Source: Liolophura sinensis
Taxonomy: Eukaryota; Mollusca; Polyplacophora; Chitonida; Chitonidae
Length of the DNA stretch: 64,000 bases
Assembly (NCBI RefSeq): GCF_032854445.1
Contig: NC_088301.1
Location: forward strand, 4,887,703 to 4,951,702
Direction: 5' to 3'
Both the position numbers and the translations under genes were made by a program. Shown here one piece after another: positions 45,501 through 57,500 of the stretch; position 1 is the first letter of the stretch; every line of letters starts with the position of its first letter. The notes below the pieces were generated by a model. The model saw only the letters and a program-made list of their open reading frames with translations, was not told the DNA's origin and did no database searches.

Positions 45501-48500
45501 TGCTTGGGGTTTAATGTCGTACTTAACAATTTTTCAGTCAAATGACAACGAGGAGTCATTGTGTGTGTATGCATATATCGTGTCTTCTTGTGGCACGGCG
45601 AGTCCATATGGCTAAAGTGCTGTCGACACTGAAACATCCTGCCGAAGACACCAGACATGACACCCCACCTAGTCACATTATACTGACACCTGGCCAACCA
45701 GTCATGTTCCCTTGCTCTGACCTCTCAGTGCTGAGAGCCACGCGAGGCAATTAACTTGAGTATGAAATAAATAAATAAATAAAGGAACAGATACAGGTGG
45801 TATTTTACCTGTGGCAGCAATAGAAACGATTCACATCCTGTTCGATGGACTAAGGATTACGCCATACCCCAAGATTAAGATTTAATGTCGTGTTTTCGGT
45901 TCTGTTTTTCTTAAAAAAGAAAAACAAAACAAAACGGAGAATCTACCGTGTTTGCTAAATACGCAGTTAAGTTCGTGTTTTTAAGAAATTGTAGCATATT
46001 GTGCTTGTTGAAAAGAGTATCACGCAAGTGAGTGTTATTCATATGAAAACCTTTTAATTTCGGATTGGTTTCCTTCCACCATAATGCTGGCCGCTGTCGT
46101 ATAAGTGAAATATTCTTGAGTACGGCGTAAAACACCAATCAAATATATAAATCAAACAAATAATTTCGGATCGTCCTGCTACGTTTAGTGAAGATCTGAT
46201 CTGAGGCCACTGGCTGAGCCTGTAATTGTTATTAAAGGCGACCAGAAAGACCTCATCGATAGAGCTTATTTATTTAATTTGTGATTTTCCTTTTTAAACA
46301 TAAAAACTAGTAGTCTAATGGTGTTCATTACTGCGTGGTATAACGTCTTTTCATTTCAGATGGTTTTCATTCCAGGTGGTTTAGTTCCCATTTTCTACCA
46401 TAAAAGAAAGCTGTATTTCTTATTAGAGTTGAGTCAATTAGAAAACACTCACCGACACTGCTTACTTTACTAGATACAGTATTAAATATACAGAATAACA
46501 TTTAAGCGGCTTATATACACTTTTGCTGATTTATACGTTCATTGTTAACAGTCGTTTGGGAGTGCCAATAAGAAGCAAGTTGGTGTGTATCTTCAAACAG
46601 GTAAATTGTGTGCAAATATCACTTTGTTATACTCTCCAGTGTCAAATGATGTCTTTTGAAAACTCCTGTAGTTGATCACTTATTCGCTTTTGTGAATCTG
46701 AGACGTAGTTTTCACCAATAGGAAAACTAAATAATCTAACTAGAAAGGATAATTCTTGTGTATCTGCCGGATCCTGCATCATTTTAATAGATTATGCTGG
46801 TGAAGGTGAGATTGTAATGAAACCTCCTGGGACAATGCTCTTCAAGTTCTCCAAACTTTTCTACCTGTGACAGGGTTTGACCATAATCTCTTGTCTAGTC
46901 TAACGACTATGCTCCCTGTCTACGGTACACGAGAACTCCTATCTAGTGTACCCGATGAGCTTTGTCGGGGTTTTGATAGTCTCGTTGGACCGTGTAGTTG
47001 GTTCTACATATGAAATCCATCTGGCATACATGGCTTGATCTCCACAAGTATGGAGTGGAAAGGTCTTTCAGCAACCTGCGGTTTCCTCCCACCAGAATGC
47101 TGGCCGCGGTCGTGTAAGTGAAATATTCTTGAGTACGGCCTAAAACACCAATCAAATAAATAAATGAATGACAAATCCACAAATATGGCTCGACGAGCTG
47201 GCTCTGCGGCTGAATATCCGAGCATCTCACGTGCGAAAGTTCACCAGTTTCTTCAGTGCCAGAGACCGGAGATTTATTCCAGGTATATTGGGGTTTCCTT
47301 GTACCATAAAACTGGCGTCGTAAAAGTAAAATGTTACTTATTACGGCGTTAAACACCAATCAATCAAAAAATCAATCAGATCACTTCAAATTGTCGTTGC
47401 TCAGCAATCATGGTGGCCAGCCTTACCTGCCTTCTAGCCTGGGCTCTGATCTTCAACACGAATTACATCTTGTTGAAGTTGGGACAAAATCCGGATGTTG
47501 CCAGGTAAACAATTTTTGTGTTTTTTGCTAAGTGATTCCCTAAAGTATAGTAACATAAAAAAAGAGTTATAACAGCGAACTAGACTTCTACCGGACAGGG
47601 AAAGAAAACGTTGGATTCAAGTGTATATCAGGCGAAAGACCATCGAATGCTGTCCTTGAAAACAGATCGATTTTATTTTTACAATTGTTTCAAGACAAGT
47701 AGCAGGCTTTTAAAGGATCAACTCTAAGATGGTTTGTTATGACCCATTGCACAGGTTCAGTCACTTTACATTTGCTTCAAATAATTCGTTTCTATGTTCA
47801 CACATACTGTCTATGTGTACGCATTTCGAATTAGTCAAGCAGTCTATGTGTATTATACGCGATAAAAGCCTGATGTGACGTCACTGTTCACATTATGGTC
47901 AGAAAGATCTACCGTAGAATCCAATGGTTCAAATATATTTGAAACAACTGAAATAATTCTAAAAACAAATAATTCGACCCTGAATAATATTTAATGGTAT
48001 TTCATCTGATATGTTGTTTCATGTTAGTTTTTTCGTTACCGTAAAAATGCTTTTATTACTATCTGACGCAAGTGTAAGGCGAAATATTTTCAACATCTGC
48101 TTGAAAATAGTAAGGGCACAATAACACAATTTGAAATAACTTTAAGCATTGGAAATCCGTGGCCGAGGTCGTTGACTCGACAGCTCGGGGCTATGACCCA
48201 GGAGCCTCTCACCAATGCGGTCGCTGTGAGTTCAAGTCCAGCTCATGCTGGTTTCCTCTTCGGCCGTAAGTGGGAAGGTCTACCAGTAACCTGCGTATGG
48301 TTGTGGGTTTTCCCCGGGCCCTGCTCAGGTTTCTCCCACCATAATGCTGGCTGCTGTTGTATAATTTAAATATTCTTGAACGCGGCTTAAAACACCAATC
48401 AAATAATATTTATTTATTTATTTGATTGGTGTTTTACGCCGTACTCAAGAATATTTCACTTATACGACGGCGGCCAGCATTATGATGGGTGGAAACCGGG

Positions 48501-51500
48501 CACAGCCCGGGGGAAACCCACGACCATCCGCAGGTTGCTGGCAGACCTTCCCACATTCGGTCAATCAAATAATAAATAAATAAATAAATAAATAAAATTC
48601 CAGTGAAGTAAAATGTATTCATTTATTTTCCAAACAGATTCTCAGCTCAGAAACCAGGTCCTATATAACACATTGCTCGTAAATACGACATGAGCTAGAC
48701 CTTTGTTGTATATCAGATTGTCATACATGTTAAAACTTTAGTGTTACATTTAACAGTGTAAATATCGGGAGGAGTGAGTGCACTTATATAACAGTTATCT
48801 GGCTGCTTTTATAAAGTGTTAAAGTTTTAACACGCGCCAAAGTGTCCATATTCCAACACCATTATCAGTTGGTCAGTCAATGTCTTAAACACACATTTAA
48901 CACAGAGTCTTAGTAAGAAGTTTACACTTTAAATGGGGTTGGAATATACACACCTTTGAAGAGGTTTGAAACCTTAACAGTCAATAACACTTAATAAAAC
49001 CTGGTCAGATAAACTCGTAGATGTTCCGTCACTCCTCCTGATCTTTATATGCGGTGTTAAATTTTACATTTAAGTTTTAAGAGAGTATTCCTCTTCATGT
49101 CTACAGGATGGCCGAGGAGTATCTCTACATCTTTATGCCAGCTCTTTACGTGAGTTAAACGTTGATATAAACACGTTATTAAGTTACATTCCAGACTGTA
49201 AGTCATGCAATATTCTGCTGTTAATCCACAGTAAGTATTCGATCTTTGTGTAGAAATATTTTCCATGTAAGATTAAACTTTTACACTGTTTTCTTCATCT
49301 ATATTATTCGTTGATCTGGTAAATGTATATCATTTGGCTTGCCAGATAAAGGATACATTTGAATAATTTAAAATCCGCTCCTGTTTCCACCTCTGGCTAT
49401 CAGTGTAGGCTTTATTCACTGAGAGTGCTGGCCGCCGTCTATAAGATGACTAATCTTGAGTGTAGAGTAAAGCACCAACCAAGCAAATAAATAAATAAGT
49501 ACATTCACTGAGCTGATAATGAATGAATATGTTTTCAGTTCATGTTTATGTACCAACTTATGGCGAAGTATCTTCAAGTCCAGGTATGTGTTTGCAATAA
49601 ATCGTATTTATCTCGATATACCGGTTAAAATATTGGCCAGCAATTCTTACAGATTTTACAATGCTATGTATTTATAGCTTTTATATTTTTGTTGTATATG
49701 TGAAATTTGATGTAATGTAGAACTTCTCGCATTCTCCATTGTTCTTAAGAGCCAACTGGTGATGTCTTAAATTATGTTCGTAGTTTGTTTCTTGGTGTTT
49801 CGAGATCAAAACAACATTACTATACTTGTAAGGATGGCAAAACACTGATTATTTGACAAGGCGCCTGTTGATTTCATTAAGCATGAATATTTGTTACAGA
49901 AGCAAAAGTAACCAGGCCTTCTCTTTTACCTGTTCTTGTTTGTTGTACAGCATATTGTTCTGCCGAGCGTTCTGATAGGGATAGTGTGTAACGGTATTAA
50001 TGCGGCGCTACAGTACACACTCGTGTACACATTTGAGTTTGGATACAGGTGGGTAGTACACATAAGTGTCCAGTGATTCTTGTTTTTCTAATACACTTTC
50101 GTGTACACATTTGAGTTTGGATACAGATGGGTAGTACACATATGTGTCAGTGATTCTTGTTTTTCTAATACATTTTTGTGTACACATTTGAGTTTGGATA
50201 CAGATGGGTAGTACACATATGTGTCAGTGATTCTTGTTTTTCTAATACATTTTTGTGTACACATTTGAGTTTGGATACAGATGGGTAGTACACATATGTG
50301 TCAGTGATTGTTGTTTTTCCAATACACTTTCGTGTACACATTTGAGTTTGGATACAGGTGGGTAGTACACATATGTGCCAGTGATTCTTGGTTTTCTAAT
50401 ACACTTTCGTGTACACATTTAAGTTTGAATACAGATGGGTAGTACACATATGTGTCAGTGATTCTTGTTTTTCTAATACACTTTCGTGTACACATTTGAG
50501 TTTGAATACAGATGGGTAGTACACATATGTGCCAGTGATTCTTTGTTTTCTGATACACTCTCGTGTACACATTTGAGTTTGGATACAGGTGGGTAATACA
50601 CATATGTGTCAGTGATTCTTGGTTTTCTAATACACTCTCGTGTACACATTTGAGTTTGGATACAGGTGGGTAATACACATATGTGTCAGTGATTCTTGGT
50701 TTTCTAATACACTTTCGTGTACACATTTAAGTTTGAATACAGATGGATAGTACACATATGTGTCAGTGATTCTTGTTTTTCTAATACGCTCTCGTGTACA
50801 CATTTGACTTGCATACAGGTGGGCAGTAAACTGAGATTTGTCAGTTAAATTTTTTTACGCACCGGTGTACAAAGTTAAGCTTGCATGTATGAATGCCTGG
50901 GGTTTTACGTCATAGACAATAACTTTTCAGTCATCTGACCACGAGAATTCATTGGATGTCATTTACATGAACCGTGTCTTCTTGTGGCAGTGCGAATCCA
51001 TGCCGCAAAAAGTGCTCTCGTCACTGAGGTGTCTTCCCGAAAACACCAGATATGACACCCCACCAGTCACATTATACTGACACCGGGTCAACCAGCCCTG
51101 TTTCCCTGCCCTAATCCCACAGTGCGATAAAAATTTTTGGTCGATTTAGGAAGGCGAGTGCTGCTGTGTAGCCTTGAGTTTGGATAATGGCATGTTCAAC
51201 AGACATTACTTTAACTCTTATATGTTCATTTTTGGATAGACAGAGGAGTGTAGCCAATGTATGAGGGATATAAAGATAAACATGGCATGCTCAATTTGGC
51301 GAAGTATAACTATCGGTTAACGTCACCGAAAGTGCTGCTGCAGTAAATATGGAATAATGATCAGTCAGAGGTCAGGAGGTCAGTCCAAGGTCAGAGTAAA
51401 TAACTTACATTATATACCGGTACAGACTGTGACAACTTCGTAATGCAGAAAAACTCATGTCGCATAAGTCTGACCTTGAAACACTTCTCCACAAATCGTA

Positions 51501-54500
51501 GGTTTTGACCTAGTAGCATAAAAAACTGACAGCAAGGGCAATAAACATACGAGATAATAAGCTGATTTACATATTGATTTAATTCTGCTTTGAATTATGT
51601 TTCAGAGGCTCTGCCATTGGTCAAGGAGTGACATACTTTCTCTTAGCCGCGGGAACGATTCTGTATATCGTCATTTCAAAATCCTATAAGAGCACGTGGG
51701 CAGGTAACTTGCCAAGTTTTCTCATTGCAATTCTAGCAGCGAGGAATATATATGTAGCTCTTCAAAACATGTAGCGTAATATATTGTTGGAAGTGACGCC
51801 AATGCAAGACAACCAAACAAACAAACAAGGAATCCTGAAAGTAGCTGAGATTAAAGGGTCGTTCACACGATGTGATTTATCCTATCGACTCGTCGAAATC
51901 GACAAGTGGAATGAAATTAAGTCTATTTCATACCACAAAACATAGTAGAGGTATGAGATTAAATATAAGTAAAGGTAAATGTGACTGATATTCGATCTTA
52001 CAGGTTGGAGCAGAGACTCTTTGTTGGACTGGGGAGATTTCATGAAGCTTGGTCTGTCCAGTATCTTCATGATTTGTTTGGAATGGTGGGCATTTGAAGT
52101 GGCTACCTTCCTGATGGGTAAGACACACAAGTGAGCTCTGTAGCCTATTTGTGACTTCAATTTATTAATTTCGAATCACCGACAGAAAGCTCTCGATCAA
52201 CCACGAGAGCAGAACCTGTTTGATTGGTTGGTGTTGAAATAGCACCTACTGATGAACAACAAACAATATTGTAATCCGTTATTTCCTAATTTATTGTTAC
52301 AGTCTAAAGCCTCGTCTACGTTTGCTTCCTCTGAAACTTACACTTTGGTTTAAATTTAAATTTCACATGGGTTTTTCCTCAGGTATTCTAGGAGAAACAG
52401 AACTTGGTGCATCCTCCATTATATTTCAGCTGTGGAATTTGTATGGATCGGTGAGTGTTGGTTATTTTACACCATTGTTATAGTAAAAAACAAAAGCGTA
52501 GTTAGCATCAACAAAATCATACATATAATATGAGATTTTCTCACAAATGTCACCGAAAATAGATACAGGAAGTTTTGTGTGCGTATACGTCAGATCACAG
52601 ACTCTACATAGCACTGGTCCCTACAGGGCCTGTCATACTGTACTATATGTGCATATATGAAAGGACAAGGTTGGAATAGAATTTACCGATTTTAGAAATA
52701 AAATTCTTTTCTATCTTCTGTGTCCCATAATATCACTTATGATATATAATGGCATAGAACAGACAGAAGACAATGGCGCTGTCTACATCACTAAACAATG
52801 TGCTGGCTTTTTGATGGATTCTGTCCACATTGTAGATAATTCACAGACTGCTGGCGATGTAAGACTCACAATATAATTAAAGACGTTCAGCACAGAGAGT
52901 AAGACCAGAGTAGCGACGACAGTGTGATAGACGTACAGCATAGAGAGTAAAACCAGAGCAGCGACGACAGTGTGATAGACGTACAGCATAGAGAGCAAAA
53001 CCAGAGCATCGACGACAGTGTGATAGACGTACAGCATAGAGAGTAAAACCAGAGCAGCGACGACAGTGTGATAGACGTACAGCATAGAGAGTAAAACCAG
53101 AGTAGCGACGACAGTGTTGTAGACGTACAGCATAAAGAATAAAACCAGAGCATCGACGGCAGTGTGATAGGCATACAGCATAGTGAGTAAAACCAGGGCA
53201 GTGACGACAGTGTGATAGACGTGCAGCATAGAGAGTATGGCCAGAGCACCGACGACAGTGTGATAGACGTACAGCATAGAGAGTAAAACCAGAGTAGCGA
53301 CGACAGTGTGATAGACGTACAGGATAGAGAGTAAAACAAGAGCAGCGACAACAGTGTGATAGACGTGCAGCATAGAGAGTAAGACCAGAGCAGCGACGAC
53401 AGTATGATAGACGTACAGCATAGAGAGTGAAACCAGAACAGCGACAACAGTGTGATAGACGTGCAGTATAGAGAGTAAGACCAGAGCAGCGACGACAGTG
53501 TGATAGACGTACAGCATAGAGAGTAAAACCAGAACAGCGATGAGAGTGCATGTGATAGCTGGCAACTCGTTAATGTACCTGTCAGGGTTTTATTCCGAAT
53601 GTTCATATCACAAGACACTATACGAAGTACAGTTGAGCGTAAAACTAACGGACAAATGTATCGTTTCTAAAATCGGTAAAACTTTAATTCCGACGTTGTC
53701 CTTCTTTATATACACAGTACACATACAGAATGACCAGGCCGGTACGATCCATACGAAGGCCTGTGGTTAGACCAACTTGATATTCATTATGCCTTTGGTG
53801 AAAGGATATGGTAAATCTTGTTTCCATTTAACATCTTTGGATTTACCCAGACAACAAATTTTGGGCGAATTTCATGCTAAGGTACATAATGTATTATCTC
53901 TTTTGTGTATTTAAAATATCTTCATATCATCTGATTTGTGTTGTTTACAGGTACCGATCGGCATTGGAGCGGCTACGTCAATTAAAGTTGGCCGATATCT
54001 TGGAGCAAAGAATCCGAAAGGGGCGATAACCGTGGCCCGAACATCTATTATTATCAGCTGTATGTATTGACAGGTCGCGGGAACTCCGGTTGCCTCCACC
54101 GACTGTAAAATATTCTTCAGTAAACAACGTTAATCAACAATCACATAAATATATATACATACAAATTGACAGCCTTGCAAAACAAATTAAATACAAATAC
54201 GGGATTAGAAACACACCTTTATCTTTAATTAGTGTAATTAATCATAAAAAACAGAAATCTGTCTGTGATCGGTCATCTTCAATTCTGTAACAAATTTTAA
54301 GCTTGTATGTTATTTGCAAACCGAAAACAGTGTTCGTTGTAGCAAATGCCCATTTAAAATTCGGGGCTCTGGTGTATTTTTGATAAATCTGTTCAGTATA
54401 TCAGTTCGTGTAATTAAACGTAAAGTTAGATTCATTCTATGGCCAATCGGAAAGTAACCAAGTGGGTCGCGCACTCGCATCATGCTCTCAATGCGGCGAG

Positions 54501-57500
54501 ATTAAGCAACAAAGGTTGAGGTAGCACAAATTCATCTATCAGCGTCCGTATATCGCAGTCGCGTTGAGTGCTGTCTTTAAGTACAATTAAATACAATTAG
54601 ATTCACGTGCAGTGTGCAACTATAACATACCACGTCATAATTTCGTTATTGTAGGCATTGTAGCTTTAGTAGCAGCCATCCTCGTTCTGACTCTGAGACA
54701 CGAGTTACCGGCCCTGTTCTCCAATGACCCGTAAGTTTATTCCTTCAAGTGGTCTCAGTTAAATGTTTAATAGATGTTTTCACCTGTTTCAACAACAGTG
54801 TAGGAAAATATTTTCCGGTTGATATCACTTGTCAAATTGCATGGCTGTGCTAGATTATTCCTGGGATCTAGAACCTCGAAACAAGAGCGTAGGCCTTCAT
54901 GTAGTGACCATGCACCTTCACACATATGTTTTGCACGGATCATGGTTTTGTTGGAATTTTGAGGATAGATCAGGGTTATCAGTTGTTTTGTCGTTATCAC
55001 CAGATGTTTTGTTAAGTTCCACTTCCATACGACCAGTATACAACCACGTTGTCTGTTACTTTATTGACACGACCATGTTTTCTCTTGCTTTATTGATACG
55101 ACCAGGTTCTTTGGTGCTTTATTGATACGACAAGGCTCTCTGTTGCTTTATTGATACGACAAGGTTCTCTGTTGCTTTATTGATACGGCAAGGCTTTGTG
55201 TTGCTTTATTGATGCGATTAGGTTCTGTGCTGCTTTTTTGGTACGACAAGGTTCTCTGTTGCTTTATTGATACGACCAGGCCCTCAGTTGCTTTATTGAT
55301 ACGACCAGGCCCTCAGTAGCTTTATTGATACGACAAGGCTCTTTGTTGCTTCATTGATACGACCAGGTTCTCTGTTACTTTATTGATACGACCATGTTCT
55401 CTGTTGATTTATTTATACGACCAGGTTCTCTGCTGCTTTATTGATGCAAGATTCTCTGTTGTTTTATTGATACAACAAGGTTCTTTGTTGCTTTCTTGAT
55501 ATGACAAGGTTCTCTGTTGCTTTGATACGACCAGGTTCTGTGATGCTTTATTGATACGACCAGGTTCTGTGTTGCTTTCTTGATACGACAATGTTCTCTG
55601 TTGCTTTATTGTTACAACCAGATTCTCTGTTGCTTTATTGATACGACCAGGTTCTCTGTAGCTTTATTGATACGACAAGGTTCTCTGTTGCTTTGATACG
55701 ACCAGGTTCTGTGTTGCTTTATTGATACGACCAGGTTCTGTGTTGCTTTATTGATACGACAAGGTTCTCTGTTCCTTTGATACGACCAGGTTCTGTGTTG
55801 CTTTATTGATACGACCAGGCTTTCTGTTACTTTATTGATATGATCAGGTTCTGTGTTGCTTCAATGATACAACAAGGTTTTCTCTTACTTTATTGATACG
55901 ACCAGGTTCTGTGTTGCTTCAATGATACAACAAGGTTTTCTGTTACTTTATTGATACGACCAGGTTTTCTGTTACTTTATTGATATGATCAGGTTCTGTG
56001 TTGCTTCAATGATACAACAAGGTTTTCTGTTACTTTATTGATACGACCAGGTTCTGTGTTGCTTCATTGATACAACAAGGTTTTCTGTTACTTTATTGAT
56101 ATGGCCAGGTTCTGTGTTGCTTCAATGATACAACAAGGTCCTCTGTTGCTTTATTGATTCAATAAGGTTTGTCTGTTGCTTCATTGATACAGCATGGTTC
56201 TCTGTTGCTTTATTGATACGACCGGGGTCTGTTGCTTTATTGCAACTTGAGATTCTATACACGATCTTCACTCCTGGAGAGATGTAATTGTCTGTTACAG
56301 AGACGTCATTGCTCTGACGGTGGATCTCCTGCCAATCCTCGCTATCTTTGCTTTCTTTGGCGCAAACAAGGTGAGTCGTCTTTATAACAAGAATGTTAAA
56401 AAAACATATTTTTACAAAATGAATGACTAATGACAGAATTACATAAAAACTGAGGGAACTATGCCATGCTCTCTTTAAATATAATCCCCATCTACCTATT
56501 TCCGTGGACAGTCGTATTCTAAGTTTTTATTATTAACTCTTTAATAAAGTTTGACCTCTGAATATTAACCAACAAAATTGTTACTTTCATAAATAATGTG
56601 CTCTTGAGGACATTTTAGTGTGTAATTTATGAAACCCAATATGTGACAGTTGACATGCGATGACACCACACTTACGGATATATCTTTTGAAGATACATTC
56701 CGTCATTGTCCAATTAATTAATAATTAATGTTGGTCGTTGGATGTTTCTCAGTGGATCTGTGTGGGCGTGGTCAGAGGTACAGGCAGACAGGTGATTGGA
56801 GGAGTGGTGGCGTTTGTCAGTTACTTCATCTTCGCCATGCCCATCGGGGTACCACTCATGTTCCTGACACCTCTCCGAGCAGCGGGTAAGCGCACAATCA
56901 AATCTTAACAATACCAAGTGAAAAGGTTTCGTTTATTTATTAGTTCATTCATTAAAGAATATTTTACTAATATATCGGCGTATATGCTTTGTGGACGAGA
57001 AAATCTCTCAATCACTTAAAACCATAGCCGACCCACTGGGGACTTAACTGGAAAGCCGCGCAGACAAAATTAATATTTCATATCAGTGTGGACGGGTTAA
57101 ACGGAAATATTCACGCGAAACTGGGAGCTCAGCATATTCACGGACAAGTGGAATGACTAACTAACCAAGTGTCAGTAGTCTGATGCATGATGAAAGTCAA
57201 GTCTCCCTGGGCGGGGTGTCATGTATATGGTGTCGGTATTTTGCTGTATAATGAGGGTGTCAAGTCTGGTGTTTTCGTTATGGTTAGACATGACTAAATA
57301 TGTCGGCAGTGAAACTGTGCTACAGATTAGATGACCTAATGCTGAAAACGGTCCCGAACAGGATGTACACGTACTGTGGAGAGAATAATACATGCGCTGA
57401 ACACCCTACTGATCAAACACCTGGAATAAATAATATCTGTGGACATTAGGAACATTTAACTTCGGTTAATACATCTGTTCTGAAGGTTTCTGGTGGGGTC

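Noticed and set aside
50301-50726. 141-aa minus-strand frame
   Set aside because: Antisense translation of the 77-bp array next to MATE exon 9.
52783-53565. Minus-strand open frames of 224-260 aa with repeats
   Set aside because: They lie wholly inside the 48-bp intronic minisatellite; unit length divisible by three keeps every frame open, and there is no initiation or splice support.
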